DNA of 64,000 nucleotides from an uncultured Lacinutrix sp. (GTDB lineage: Bacteria; Bacteroidota; Bacteroidia; Flavobacteriales; Flavobacteriaceae): contig CAKZMU010000007.1 of NCBI GenBank assembly GCA_937129145.1, forward strand, positions 62,001-126,000, read 5' to 3'. Shown here in pieces: positions 1-8,486 of the stretch. Positions within the stretch are counted from its first letter, which is position 1; each line of letters opens with the position of its first letter. The translations under genes and the position numbers were made by a program. Below the pieces are notes generated by a model. It was not told the origin of the DNA. It did no database searches and saw only the letters and a list, made by a program, of their open reading frames with translations.

Positions 1-157
1 TATTGTTATCCCAAACATAATTTCTTTGGTAATATGGTTTATAATCTATTCTATTCTTCAATCTAGGACTATATAAACTATCAATTGATTGAGAATAAGT
101 TTCTATTTTTAAGTGCTGTTTGAATATTTTCTCAAATAATTGTTCTTTATTTTCCAT
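1..157 (-). CDS. DUF262 domain protein, N-terminal fragment (cut by window edge)
   Basis: Reading leftwards from the ATG at 157-155 gives 52 uninterrupted codons that run off the window. The fragment begins MENKEQLFEKIF and ends in YYQRNYVWDNN. The motif YQRNYVW is the hallmark of the ParB/Srx-fold DUF262 domain, found in GmrS/GmrSD-type restriction enzymes and many related proteins. Family members often act in phage defence, but with only 52 residues the architecture cannot be told. It is divergent from the ABC transporter gene. The reading frame and motif are seen directly; any defence role is inference. Confidence 0.7.
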   Translation of the reverse strand, partial: MENKEQLFEKIFKQHLKIETYSQSIDSLYSPRLKNRIDYKPYYQRNYVWDNN

Positions 158-340
158 AGTGTATTTTATTTATTGTCAATACCATAATTATGAGCTGTAG
201 TAATTGTTTATACCAGTCAGTAGCTAAACGAAGGTAATGGTTTTGCTCCATAAAATCAATACGTAACAGTACGTATATATTAACAATTGCTAATATGTCA
301 TGCACAATCCCTATGGCATATTAATTGCCTAATAAACTGC

Positions 341-2113
341 ATGCAAGACTTAAAAAAACCACCCACAAAAACAACCAAAAAGAAACCTAAAGTTACCATG
401 AAACAAGCGTTTAAGACCATTATATGGCCTAGACGTAATTTGGTGTTTATTGGCTTAATACTTATTGTTATTAAAAGCGTTTCTGGATTAGTATTGCCTT
501 GGCAGAGTAAAGTATTGTTAGACGAGGTAGTACCTAGCAAGGATACAAGTCAGTTATATACCTTAATAGCCATTGTTCTTGGCGCTATTTTATTACAAGC
601 AGTCACCTCATTTTTGCTAACGCGAATTTTAAGTGTGCAAGCCCAATATTTAATTAGCGAGTTACGTGCAGACGTACAAAAAAAGGTGTTATCACTACCT
701 ATTAGTTTTTTCGATAATACAAAGTCTGGTGCTTTGGTGTCCAGAATTATGAGTGATGTAGAAGGTGTTCGTAATTTAATTGGTACAGGCTTGGTACAAT
801 TGGTTGGAGGTTCTTTTACAGCAATAATTTCATTGATTATACTCATTAACTTAAACCCTTGGATGACCTTATTTGTGTTTGTGCCATTATCCATTTTTGG
901 GTTTATAGCATTAAAAGCCTTTAAATACATTCGTCCCATTTTTAGAAAACGAGGAAAAATTAATGCTGAAGTTAAAGGGCGTTTAACAGAAACGCTTGCT
1001 GGTGTTCGTGTGATAAAAGCCTTTAATTCAGAAGAACAAGAAAATGTGGTGTTCGAAAAAGGCGTAGATAGATTGTATCAAAACGTCAAGAAGAGTTTAA
1101 CTGCTACAGCTATTATGACAAGCTCGTCTACATTTTTAATTGGTGTTGCTACCACAGGAATTATGGCCATTGGTGGATATTATATGATGAATGATGCGAT
1201 GACGACTGGAGAATTTTTATTCTTCACGTTAATTCTTGGGTTTATGATTGCGCCAATTGTACAGATGAGTAATATTGGTAGCCAATTAACGGAAGCATTG
1301 GCTGGATTAGATAGAACTGAGGAGTTAATGAATATGGCTTCAGAAGAAGATGATGAAGACAGAACCATTGAATTAAAAAAATTGGATGGAGACATTGTAT
1401 TTGATGATGTGTCGTTTTCCTATGAAGAAGGCAAAGAAGTATTGCATGATATAAACTTTAAAGCGCCTTCTGGTTCAGTGACTGCCTTAGTTGGGAGTTC
1501 AGGTTCTGGTAAATCGACCATTGCTGGATTATCGGCAACGTTTTTAAATCCTAATTCTGGAAGAATTACGATTGATGGTCAAGATTTATCTAAAGTAAAA
1601 CTTAAAAGTTACAGACAGCATTTAGGTGTGGTATTGCAAGATGAATTTTTATTTGAAGGAACCATTAGAGAAAACATCATGTTTCCAAGACCTAATGCAA
1701 CCGAAGAAGCCTTGCAAAATGCAGTTAACGCTGCGTATGTAAACGAATTTACAGACCGTTTTGATGATGGTTTAGAAACGTTGATAGGTGAGAGAGGTGT
1801 AAAGTTATCTGGAGGTCAGCGACAACGAATTGCCATTGCAAGAGCCATTTTAGCAGACCCAAAAGTGATTATTTTGGATGAAGCAACGTCTAATTTAGAT
1901 ACCGAAAGTGAAGGCTTGATTCAAAAAAGTTTATCTGAATTGACTAAGAACAGAACCACCATCGTTATTGCTCACAGATTAAGTACTATAAAGCGTGCAG
2001 ACCAAATTTTGGTGATTGAATCTGGGCATATTGCCGAACAAGGTACGCATGATGAACTTATAGAAAAAGAAGGTCGTTACTACGATTTATATACCTATCA
2101 ATCTAAAATATAA
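341..2113 (+). CDS. ABC exporter, fused membrane and ATPase domains (MsbA/ABCB type)
   Basis: An ATP-driven exporter half-transporter expected to act as a homodimer in the inner membrane. The N-terminal half has about six hydrophobic segments. The C-terminal ATPase domain has Walker A GSSGSGKST (about residue 385), signature LSGGQ (about 489), Walker B ILDEATS (about 513) and the H-loop IAHR (about 545). An upstream in-frame ATG at 287 would add 18 residues rich in Cys, His and Asn; the start at 341 (MQDLKKPP) is preferred because the protein then begins with the basic tail typical of the family. mscL follows after 12 bases, so the two are probably cotranscribed. The substrate (lipid, peptide or drug) cannot be read from sequence. 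Confidence 0.9.
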   Translation: MQDLKKPPTKTTKKKPKVTMKQAFKTIIWPRRNLVFIGLILIVIKSVSGLVLPWQSKVLLDEVVPSKDTSQLYTLIAIVLGAILLQAVTSFLLTRILSVQAQYLISELRADVQKKVLSLPISFFDNTKSGALVSRIMSDVEGVRNLIGTGLVQLVGGSFTAIISLIILINLNPWMTLFVFVPLSIFGFIALKAFKYIRPIFRKRGKINAEVKGRLTETLAGVRVIKAFNSEEQENVVFEKGVDRLYQNVKKSLTATAIMTSSSTFLIGVATTGIMAIGGYYMMNDAMTTGEFLFFTLILGFMIAPIVQMSNIGSQLTEALAGLDRTEELMNMASEEDDEDRTIELKKLDGDIVFDDVSFSYEEGKEVLHDINFKAPSGSVTALVGSSGSGKSTIAGLSATFLNPNSGRITIDGQDLSKVKLKSYRQHLGVVLQDEFLFEGTIRENIMFPRPNATEEALQNAVNAAYVNEFTDRFDDGLETLIGERGVKLSGGQRQRIAIARAILADPKVIILDEATSNLDTESEGLIQKSLSELTKNRTTIVIAHRLSTIKRADQILVIESGHIAEQGTHDELIEKEGRYYDLYTYQSKI

Positions 2114-2125
2114 AACTTATTAAGT

Positions 2126-2572
2126 ATGAAATTTATACACGAATTTAAAGAGTTTGCTGTAAAAGGCAATATGATGGACATGGCTATTGGTATCATCATA
2201 GGAGCTTCATTTAACAAAGTTATAGACGTGTTGGTTAAAAAAGTGATTATGCCACCATTATCATTATTGACCAATAACTTTAATTTCCAAGATCAAAAAA
2301 TTATTTTACGAGATGCCATTACAGATACTTCAGGAGAAATCACAACAGCTGAAGTAGCCATTGAGTACGGAACATTATTTGGTGTGTTTTTAGACTTCAT
2401 TATTGTTGGTATTACTGTGTTTATTGTCGTAAAAGCTATGAACCGTTTACGTAAAAAAGCACAAGACACTAAAGACACGACTGTTGCCACGCCAAAAGAT
2501 ATTGAACTGTTATCAAAACTCACTGACCTAATTGAAGAGCAAAATAATTTGCTGAAAGAGCGCTCCAAATAG
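2126..2572 (+). CDS. mscL: Large-conductance mechanosensitive channel MscL
   Basis: Inner-membrane channel that opens under osmotic downshock to release solutes. The 148-residue protein has the MscL layout: N-terminal amphipathic stretch (FIHEFKEFAVKGN), a first membrane helix beginning MDMAIGIIIGASFNK, a periplasmic loop, a second helix near residues 88-108 (FLDFIIVGITVFIVVKAMN) and a charged C-terminal helix. Length and motifs are normal for the family. It sits 12 bases after the ABC exporter and ends before a gap holding a small palindrome and the promoter of the M28 peptidase. Confidence 0.96.
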   Translation: MKFIHEFKEFAVKGNMMDMAIGIIIGASFNKVIDVLVKKVIMPPLSLLTNNFNFQDQKIILRDAITDTSGEITTAEVAIEYGTLFGVFLDFIIVGITVFIVVKAMNRLRKKAQDTKDTTVATPKDIELLSKLTDLIEEQNNLLKERSK

Positions 2573-2586
2573 TTAAGCAGAAGGGA

Positions 2587-2605
2587 ACATAAATTAAATT
2601 TATGT
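2587..2605. repeat. 19-base AT-rich palindrome downstream of mscL
   Basis: Nine-base arms ACATAAATT and AATTTATGT face each other across a single A. It lies 15 bases after the mscL stop and about 30 bases before a candidate promoter. It has no T-run of terminator type, so it could be a regulator site or a chance AT-rich palindrome. Confidence 0.4.
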
Positions 2606-2636
2606 GAAATTATTTGTATTAATTACTGTTGATAAG

Positions 2637-2672
2637 TTTGAAGTTAATCAATAGATGATTTCCTTATATTTG
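2637..2672 (+). promoter_or_regulatory. Candidate sigma-ABfr-type promoter of the M28 peptidase
   Basis: TTTG at 2637-2640 and TATATTTG at 2665-2672 fit the Bacteroidota -33/-7 pattern (TTTG, TAnnTTTG) with a 24-base spacer, one more than usual. Transcription would start near 2679, after the upstream in-frame ATG at 2655 and before the ATG at 2700. This supports 2700 as the real start codon. Confidence 0.5.
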
Positions 2673-2699
2673 AGAATAATCAACCAATTATTCTTTTAT

Positions 2700-4916
2700 A
2701 TGAAACGTTTACAATCCCTTGCAGTTTTGGCAATCGCTCTTTGTTTGTCAATACCAACAGTCATGGCACAATCGCCAATTATGGGTTTTTCTAAAGAAAG
2801 CTCTAATAATCAATTAAAACTTGAAGAGAAGTATGATAAATTATTGTTAGCTAACAATTTAGATGAATGGATGAAATATCTTTCGGCACGTCCACATCAT
2901 GTTGGCTCACCATATGACAAAAAAGTGGTGGACTATGTAGCTGCAAAATTTAAAGAATGGGGTTACGAGGTGCGAATAGAAAAGTTTGATGTGCTGTTTC
3001 CAACACCTAAATTACGTTTATTGGAAATGACTTCGCCTACCAAGTATAAAGCGAAACTCATTGAGCCAGCTATAAAAGGCGACGAATCGTCTAAACAAAT
3101 AAAAGAAGCATTACCTGGTTATAATGCGTTTTCCATTGATGGCGATGTGACTTCGGAATTAGTGTTTGTAAACTATGGTATTCCTGCCGATTATGAAGAA
3201 TTGGAAAAAAGAGGTATTTCGGTAGAAGGAAAAATAGTGATAGCAAAATATGCAGGCTCTTGGCGAGGAATTAAACCAAAACTAGCAGCCGAAAAAGGTG
3301 CTATAGGTTGTATAATTTATTCCGACCCAAAAGATGATGGTTATTACCAAGGCGATGTGTATCCAGAAGGTCCTTTTAAAAATGAATATGGCGTGCAACG
3401 TGGTGCTGTCATGGATTTACCATATGCACCTGGTGACCCATTAACACCTGGTTATGGCGCTACAGATGGTGCAAAGCGTTTAAAAATTAGTGAAGCGACG
3501 TCTTTAACCAAAATTCCTGTATTACCAATATCTTACAGCGATGCTTTACCATTATTGGAAGCCATTGGAGGGCCTGTGGTGCCTAATAACTGGAAAGGTG
3601 CATTGCCAATTACTTATCATATTGGTCCAGGACCAGCAAAAGTACGCTTGAAGTTGGAGTTTAACTGGGATTTGCAACCAGCCTATAATGTCATTGCAAC
3701 CTTAAAAGGCAGTGAATTACCTGATGAATGGGTCATTAGAGGAAACCATCACGATGCTTGGGTACATGGTGCAAACGACCCAATTAGTGGTTTGGTAACG
3801 ATGATGGAAGAGGCGAGAGCAGTAAGTATTTTAGCAAAACAAGGTCATAAACCAAAACGAACACTCATGTACTGTGCTTGGGGAGCTGAAGAACCTGGTT
3901 TAATTGGTTCTACCGAATGGGTAGAAACACATGCAAAAGAATTAAGAGAAAAGGTGGTCGCTTACATTAATACTGACGGAACAGGCGCAGGATTTTTAAG
4001 CGCTGGAGGTTCTCATACCTTAGAAAAATTCTTTAATGAAATAACGCATGTGGTGGATGATCCACAAAAAGATGTTTCAGTATTCGATAGACGTAATGCA
4101 GTGAATATTGCTAATAGTCAACCAAGTTGGTCGCATTATAAGTTATCTGCTTTAGGTTCAGGGTCTGATTACTCACCATTTTTTCAGCACTTAGGGATTT
4201 CATCTTTTAATATGGGATTTGGTGGTGAAAGCTCAGGAGGAGAATACCACACGGTGTATGATTCGTATAAGTTATACAAGCGTTTTAAAGACCCAACCTT
4301 TCAATATGGTGTGACATTGGCTAAAGTTGCAGGACGTACCAGTTTGCGTTTAGCAAATGCAGAAGTACTGCCTTTTGAGTTCAAACATTTTACAAAAATA
4401 GTCTCTGGGTATGTTGATGAGGTTACTAAGTTAGCTGATAAGCTACGTAAAGAAGCAGATAAGCATAATAAACTTATTGAAAGTGGAGTGTATGATTTGG
4501 TAGCTAATCCAAAAGATAATTTTAAAACGCCTGGACCAAAAACACCAGTGCCTTATTTTAATTTTGCACCTATTGAGAATTCATTAAAAAACTTGAAGCA
4601 GAAAGCTTCTGAATTTGCCATGGCATCTAAGAAAGGTATCAGCAATTCGGCTAATACAAACGAACTTAATAAAGTTCTAAAAAGTATGGAAAGCAAACTC
4701 ATTCGTGACCATGGTTTGCCTCGTCGTTCTTGGTATAAGCATCATATTTATGCACCAGGGTTTTATACAGGATATGGTGTAAAAACCTTACCAGGTGTTA
4801 GAGAGGCTATCGAACAAAAGAACTTTGACGAAGTCGCTGAACAGATTACCATTTTAAGTGAGGTCTTAGACTCATTTTCAGCCAATATTGATAAGGCGAT
4901 TACACTTATAAAGTAA
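2700..4916 (+). CDS. Secreted M28 family metallopeptidase, glutamate carboxypeptidase II (PSMA) like
   Basis: A signal peptide (MKRLQSLAVLAIALCLSIPTVMA, cleavage before Q) precedes a 738-residue protein with the order of M28B enzymes: N-terminal segment, protease-associated insert, zinc peptidase domain and C-terminal dimerisation-like helices. All zinc and catalytic positions are present: H350 (GNHHDAW), D360 (ANDP), E397/E398 (GAEEPG), D426 (NTDG) and H517 (EYHTVYD). The H-D, D-E and E-D spacings (10, 37 and 28) equal those of human PSMA. It probably trims acidic or other dipeptides in the periplasm or outside the cell. The start at 2700 is chosen by the signal peptide and promoter. Confidence 0.92.
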   Translation: MKRLQSLAVLAIALCLSIPTVMAQSPIMGFSKESSNNQLKLEEKYDKLLLANNLDEWMKYLSARPHHVGSPYDKKVVDYVAAKFKEWGYEVRIEKFDVLFPTPKLRLLEMTSPTKYKAKLIEPAIKGDESSKQIKEALPGYNAFSIDGDVTSELVFVNYGIPADYEELEKRGISVEGKIVIAKYAGSWRGIKPKLAAEKGAIGCIIYSDPKDDGYYQGDVYPEGPFKNEYGVQRGAVMDLPYAPGDPLTPGYGATDGAKRLKISEATSLTKIPVLPISYSDALPLLEAIGGPVVPNNWKGALPITYHIGPGPAKVRLKLEFNWDLQPAYNVIATLKGSELPDEWVIRGNHHDAWVHGANDPISGLVTMMEEARAVSILAKQGHKPKRTLMYCAWGAEEPGLIGSTEWVETHAKELREKVVAYINTDGTGAGFLSAGGSHTLEKFFNEITHVVDDPQKDVSVFDRRNAVNIANSQPSWSHYKLSALGSGSDYSPFFQHLGISSFNMGFGGESSGGEYHTVYDSYKLYKRFKDPTFQYGVTLAKVAGRTSLRLANAEVLPFEFKHFTKIVSGYVDEVTKLADKLRKEADKHNKLIESGVYDLVANPKDNFKTPGPKTPVPYFNFAPIENSLKNLKQKASEFAMASKKGISNSANTNELNKVLKSMESKLIRDHGLPRRSWYKHHIYAPGFYTGYGVKTLPGVREAIEQKNFDEVAEQITILSEVLDSFSANIDKAITLIK

Positions 4917-4928
4917 TACAATAAATTT

Positions 4929-4994
4929 TGTCATTCCGTACTTGATACGGAATCCATTTTGAACATGTGGATTCCTGCTTTCGCAGGAATGACA
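4929..4994. repeat. Dispersed palindrome with two nested hairpins (TGTCATTCC...GGAATGACA)
   Basis: Outer arms TGTCATTCC (4929-4937) and GGAATGACA (4986-4994) pair. Each half carries its own hairpin: TTCCGTA/TACGGAA in the left half and TTCCTGC/GCAGGAA in the right half. The halves are 27-28 bases long and near-complementary over their ends. It lies between convergent genes (M28 peptidase and MFS transporter), so it could also end transcription from both sides. Similar GTCATTCC palindromes are known as dispersed repeats in many bacteria. Confidence 0.8.
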
Positions 4995-5061
4995 GATAAT
5001 GATTAATCATATTTAGTTAAAAAATGAAGCAGTGAGTTATAGTAATATAGCAAGCTACTTT

Positions 5062-6255
5062 TTATTTGTGTAATGTTTTCAATCGCAGAAAAACTAATAG
5101 CGACAATATCCCAAATACCGAAAATCCTATAAAAAGGGGTAGTACCGAATCGTTTACAAAACTACCAATATAATTAGCAATAGGCACAGCCATAACCGTA
5201 GATACAAATCCATTAATTGCAGCACCAATACCAGCAATATGACCTAAAGGTTGCATTGCCAAGGAGCGTAAGTTTCCGAAGAGAAAACCAATAGCAAAAA
5301 ATTGTAGAGCAAAGAATGTAATAAGTATTTCAAAACTAGGATTTGCTCCAGACCAAAACAATATCACATACAAAATAGAAATGATGCAATAGGCAATGGT
5401 ACCAAAATAGGCTATTCGCCACATACCAAATTTAACGACGTAGCGACTATTTAAAAAAGTAGCTAATCCTACTGATATGGCTAAACTCGCAAATATAATT
5501 GGGAACATATCTCCCAAATTATATTGCTGCTCAAATATTTGTTGTGCCGTACTTAAATACACCATAAAAGACCCAGTAATAAAACCAGAGACTAAAGTAA
5601 AACCTACAGCGTGTTTGTGTTTTATAAACTCTTTTGCACCATTTATAAATAGGCTAGATGTAAACTTTATGCGTTTGTCTTTGCTTAGTGTTTCATCTTG
5701 ACGTCTCCAAAACCAAAGCATCACTAAGAGTCCGAAAGCCAGATTTACAAAAAAGATGGATTCCCAATTATAATAGTTCAATAAAAACTGACCTAAAGTT
5801 GGCGCAATAACTGGTACGAGTATAAATACCATCACCACAATTGAAAGTACTTTCGCCATATAATCGCCACTATACGAATCCCTAATCATAGCAATACTTA
5901 ACGTTCTCGGAGAGGCTAACCCAACACCTTGTAATACACGACCAAGAATCATCATGTCAAAGCTTTTGGTTGTTACACAAATAAAAGTTGCAATAATGAA
6001 TAATATAAAACCAACATATACAATGGGTTTTCTTCCAAAGCTATCAGATAAAGGCCCAAAAATTAACTGACCAAAACCTAAGCCTAAGAAAATCATAGTC
6101 ACTAACATTTGATTTTTGTTGGTGTCCACGACGCCCAAAAACTCTCCAATTTCAGGAAGCGCAGGTAACAACGCATCTATGGACAATGCCACAATGGACA
6201 TTAACGACGCCATTAATGCCACAAACTCAAATCTAAACGTTGGTTTATTTTGCAT
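5062..6255 (-). CDS. MFS transporter, Bcr/CflA drug-efflux type
   Basis: A 397-residue inner-membrane protein with about 12 hydrophobic helices. The motif GPLSDSFGRKPIVYVG between helices 2 and 3 is the MFS signature GxLaDrxGrkxxl, and IDALLPALPEIGEFLGV at the N-terminus is typical of the Bcr/CflA subfamily of proton-coupled multidrug exporters. The substrate is unknown. It stands alone on this strand, convergent with the M28 peptidase across the palindrome at 4929-4994 and divergent from the gene at 6344. A TACTTTTG element (6260-6267, minus) lies so close to the start that the transcript would be almost leaderless. Confidence 0.88.
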   Translation of the reverse strand: MQNKPTFRFEFVALMASLMSIVALSIDALLPALPEIGEFLGVVDTNKNQMLVTMIFLGLGFGQLIFGPLSDSFGRKPIVYVGFILFIIATFICVTTKSFDMMILGRVLQGVGLASPRTLSIAMIRDSYSGDYMAKVLSIVVMVFILVPVIAPTLGQFLLNYYNWESIFFVNLAFGLLVMLWFWRRQDETLSKDKRIKFTSSLFINGAKEFIKHKHAVGFTLVSGFITGSFMVYLSTAQQIFEQQYNLGDMFPIIFASLAISVGLATFLNSRYVVKFGMWRIAYFGTIAYCIISILYVILFWSGANPSFEILITFFALQFFAIGFLFGNLRSLAMQPLGHIAGIGAAINGFVSTVMAVPIANYIGSFVNDSVLPLFIGFSVFGILSLLVFLRLKTLHK

Positions 6256-6312
6256 TACGCAAAAGTAGTGTATCCTAATGTACCAAACGTCACGATGTAC
6301 AATTTATATTGT

Positions 6313-6320
6313 TACATTTG
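6313..6320 (+). promoter_or_regulatory. Candidate -7 promoter element TACATTTG
   Basis: A full match to TAnnTTTG lies 24 bases before the TTG start at 6344, giving a predicted transcript start near 6326. No clear -33 TTG is present at the usual spacing. Such octamers are frequent by chance in AT-rich DNA. Confidence 0.35.
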
Positions 6321-6343
6321 TTAGACATTAATAAATCAACGAT

Positions 6344-6958
6344 TTGTCCTTTAAAAAATTAATAGAACCATTAAAAAACACGCTTGAGAACCTAGAATTT
6401 GAAACACCATTAGATTTTCAAAAAGCAAGCATACCAAAAATAAAAAGTGGTGTAAATGTATTTGGTATTGCTCCTGAAGGCTCAGGAAAAACAACAACAT
6501 TAATACTTAGTGTAATTCAAAAGTTAAATGGTCAAGCATTTGAAGATGTACCGCGAGCTATAATTGTGGTTAAAAACAAGCAAGAAGCTTTAGCTTTACG
6601 AGATAAATTCAATGTATTCACGAGACATATAGATTTACGTGTGTATTGCGCTTATGAAGAACAGAATATTGAAGCACAGCGTGATGATATTTATGTTGGC
6701 GTTGATGTGATTATTGCAACACCAAAACGTTTAAATAAGCTATTTTTACTTAACAGTATTAGTTTTAGCCTGTTGAAAATGTTTATTGTTGAAGATGCAG
6801 AGTTTTCAACTATAAGTAATAACTTTCAGGATATTAATAGAATTACAGAGAGTATAAATAAATGTCAGTATGTTATTTTTGCTAAGAAATTTGACTCCAA
6901 AATTAAACGCTTTCAGGAGTCGTTTATGTATAATTCACAAGTAGTAGAAATTCAATAA
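6344..6958 (+). CDS. One-domain, degenerate DEAD-box helicase-like protein
   Basis: The 204-residue product aligns with only the first RecA domain of DEAD-box RNA helicases. Seen in order are a Q-motif-like region (FETPLDFQKASIPKIKSG), Walker A APEGSGKTTT (about residue 46), a TPKRL segment matching the TPxR motif, and VEDAEF where the DEAD box should be. The SAT motif is replaced by FAKK. The second RecA domain is absent and no remnant follows, since the DinB-like gene begins 19 bases later. The start is TTG. ATP binding is plausible; unwinding is not. It heads a run of five short plus-strand genes. Confidence 0.7.
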   Translation: MSFKKLIEPLKNTLENLEFETPLDFQKASIPKIKSGVNVFGIAPEGSGKTTTLILSVIQKLNGQAFEDVPRAIIVVKNKQEALALRDKFNVFTRHIDLRVYCAYEEQNIEAQRDDIYVGVDVIIATPKRLNKLFLLNSISFSLLKMFIVEDAEFSTISNNFQDINRITESINKCQYVIFAKKFDSKIKRFQESFMYNSQVVEIQ

Positions 6959-6977
6959 TAATTTTAATGAAGAACCT

Positions 6978-7427
6978 ATGCTAATAGAAACGCTAATCAA
7001 ATTATTTAATCGAGACCTTAATAAGTTAAAAGAAGAAATAAACGCTTATAAAGCTGAATCCAATTTGTGGGTCATTGATAAGGGAGTCTCAAATTGTGGT
7101 GGAAATTTATGCTTACATTTAGTAGGGAATCTCAATCATTTTATTGGAGCTGAACTTGACGGAACAGGTTATGCTAGAAAACGCGATTTAGAGTTTTCTT
7201 TAAAAGATGTACCTAGGGATGAGTTGTTGAGGCAAATAGATGAAACAATGACTATTGTTGAAACTACCTTAACCAAATTAACACCTGAAGACTTACAGAA
7301 AGAATACAGACGACGAGTACTTGAAGATTATATGACGACTGGTTATTTTTTAGTACATCTTACGTCACACTTAGCGTACCATTTGGGACAAATTAATTAT
7401 CACAGGCGTTTATTGGATTTTAAATAA
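6978..7427 (+). CDS. DinB-superfamily protein
   Basis: A predicted four-helix-bundle protein of 149 residues. Histidines at the expected places (HLVGNLNHFIG near residue 47, and HLTSHLAYHLGQINYHRR near 126-142) could form the metal triad of the DinB/YfiT fold, known for thiol-dependent transferases and damage-induced proteins. The substrate is unknown. It follows the helicase-like gene by 19 bases and precedes an orphan by 6 bases, so the three are probably cotranscribed. A second, unrelated-looking DinB-type gene lies at 37121. Confidence 0.75.
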   Translation: MLIETLIKLFNRDLNKLKEEINAYKAESNLWVIDKGVSNCGGNLCLHLVGNLNHFIGAELDGTGYARKRDLEFSLKDVPRDELLRQIDETMTIVETTLTKLTPEDLQKEYRRRVLEDYMTTGYFLVHLTSHLAYHLGQINYHRRLLDFK

Positions 7428-7433
7428 TTTTTT

Positions 7434-7847
7434 ATGAATAACCATTATCAATTAACAGATACAGATTTTGAATCTCAGTTTTCAAACAGTACATTGGATG
7501 CATCTTTATTTAATCACGAAGCTCATATTCGTTTGGCTTGGATTCATGTGACAAAGTATGGAGTTGATAAAGCAGTTAAAAATGTAAACACCCAGCTAGT
7601 TAATTATGTTGCCTCATTAGGAGCTCAAGACAAGTATAACAATACTGTGACTACAGCTGCAGTCAAAGCTGTTTATCATTTTATTCAAAAATCAAAATCT
7701 GATAATTTTAAAGATTTTATTGAAGAATTTCCAAGATTAAAAACAAATTTTAAAGATTTATTGTCGCAACATTATAGTATTAATATATTTAATTCTGAAA
7801 ATGCAAAATCATCATTTTTAGAGCCAAACTTATTGCCTTTTGATTAA
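7434..7847 (+). CDS. Conserved protein of unknown function with FNHEAHIRLAW motif
   Basis: A 137-residue soluble, probably helical protein. Its most striking feature is DASLFNHEAHIRLAWIHV near residues 22-39; a histidine-rich F-x-H-x-x-H-x-R-x-A-W pattern recurs in small uncharacterised proteins of other bacteria from memory, but no function is known to me. The paired histidines could bind metal. It lies between the DinB-like gene (6 bases upstream) and a lipoprotein gene (15 bases downstream) and so probably belongs to the same transcript. Confidence 0.65.
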   Translation: MNNHYQLTDTDFESQFSNSTLDASLFNHEAHIRLAWIHVTKYGVDKAVKNVNTQLVNYVASLGAQDKYNNTVTTAAVKAVYHFIQKSKSDNFKDFIEEFPRLKTNFKDLLSQHYSINIFNSENAKSSFLEPNLLPFD

Positions 7848-7862
7848 CTATTTTTAAAATTC

Positions 7863-8477
7863 ATGAAACTTACCCAAAAAAACCTACTATTTATATTTTT
7901 GATTTCTACAATGTTTTCTTGTGTAGAATCCAAAGAAAAAGACCAAGGCGATCCGCTATTAAATACAGATTTGGATTTAATAAGAGTTAATAACCAATAC
8001 AGTATTGAAATACCTACTTTTATGAATGAATCTGATGACCTAAATATTGAAGCGTCATTGCAATATCAAAATATATTTAAAGAAACCTATGTTATTGTTA
8101 TAGATGAACCAAAAGATGATTTTAAATCGATTTTTGAAGAGCTTGGTCAATATGACAACACGGTATCAGTAGTAAAGAATTATAAAGACATTCAATTAGA
8201 ATTTTTTGATGATGAAGTAACCATAAATAGTGTTGAAGATATAGAGTCTTCAGTTATTAACGGTTTACCGTTTGAAATTATCGAAGTTGATGCCACGGTT
8301 GATGATATTAATATTGGTTATACCATTGCCTATGTTGAAGGTGCTAAAAGTGTTTATATGATTATGGTATGGACATTACAAGACAGACACGAAAAATATA
8401 GCCAATTGTTTAAAAAAGTTGTAAAATCGTTTAATATATCCACAAGAAGTAAGGGTGCAAAAAAGAACGCTAGTTAA
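7863..8477 (+). CDS. Predicted lipoprotein of unknown function
   Basis: The first 20 residues form a lipoprotein signal peptide (FLISTMFSC, lipobox ending at Cys 20) followed by an acidic, Lys/Glu-rich linker. The remaining 180 residues have the alternating hydrophobic pattern of a mixed alpha-beta domain and no motif I recognise. The start MKLTQKN fits the signal peptide well. It sits 15 bases after the FNHEAH-motif orphan and 9 bases before the next small gene. Confidence 0.75.
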   Translation: MKLTQKNLLFIFLISTMFSCVESKEKDQGDPLLNTDLDLIRVNNQYSIEIPTFMNESDDLNIEASLQYQNIFKETYVIVIDEPKDDFKSIFEELGQYDNTVSVVKNYKDIQLEFFDDEVTINSVEDIESSVINGLPFEIIEVDATVDDINIGYTIAYVEGAKSVYMIMVWTLQDRHEKYSQLFKKVVKSFNISTRSKGAKKNAS

Positions 8478-8486
8478 TTTTAATAT

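Noticed and set aside
287..340. Upstream ATG of the ABC exporter at 287
   Set aside because: It adds 18 residues with many Cys, His and Asn that are not expected in the family; 341 gives a normal start.
2655..2699. Upstream in-frame ATG of the M28 peptidase
   Set aside because: It would put 15 residues before a good signal peptide and overlaps the candidate promoter at 2665-2672.
6344..6977. Frameshifted remainder of a full helicase
   Set aside because: No RecA2 motifs appear in any frame after the stop; the DinB-like gene begins at once.
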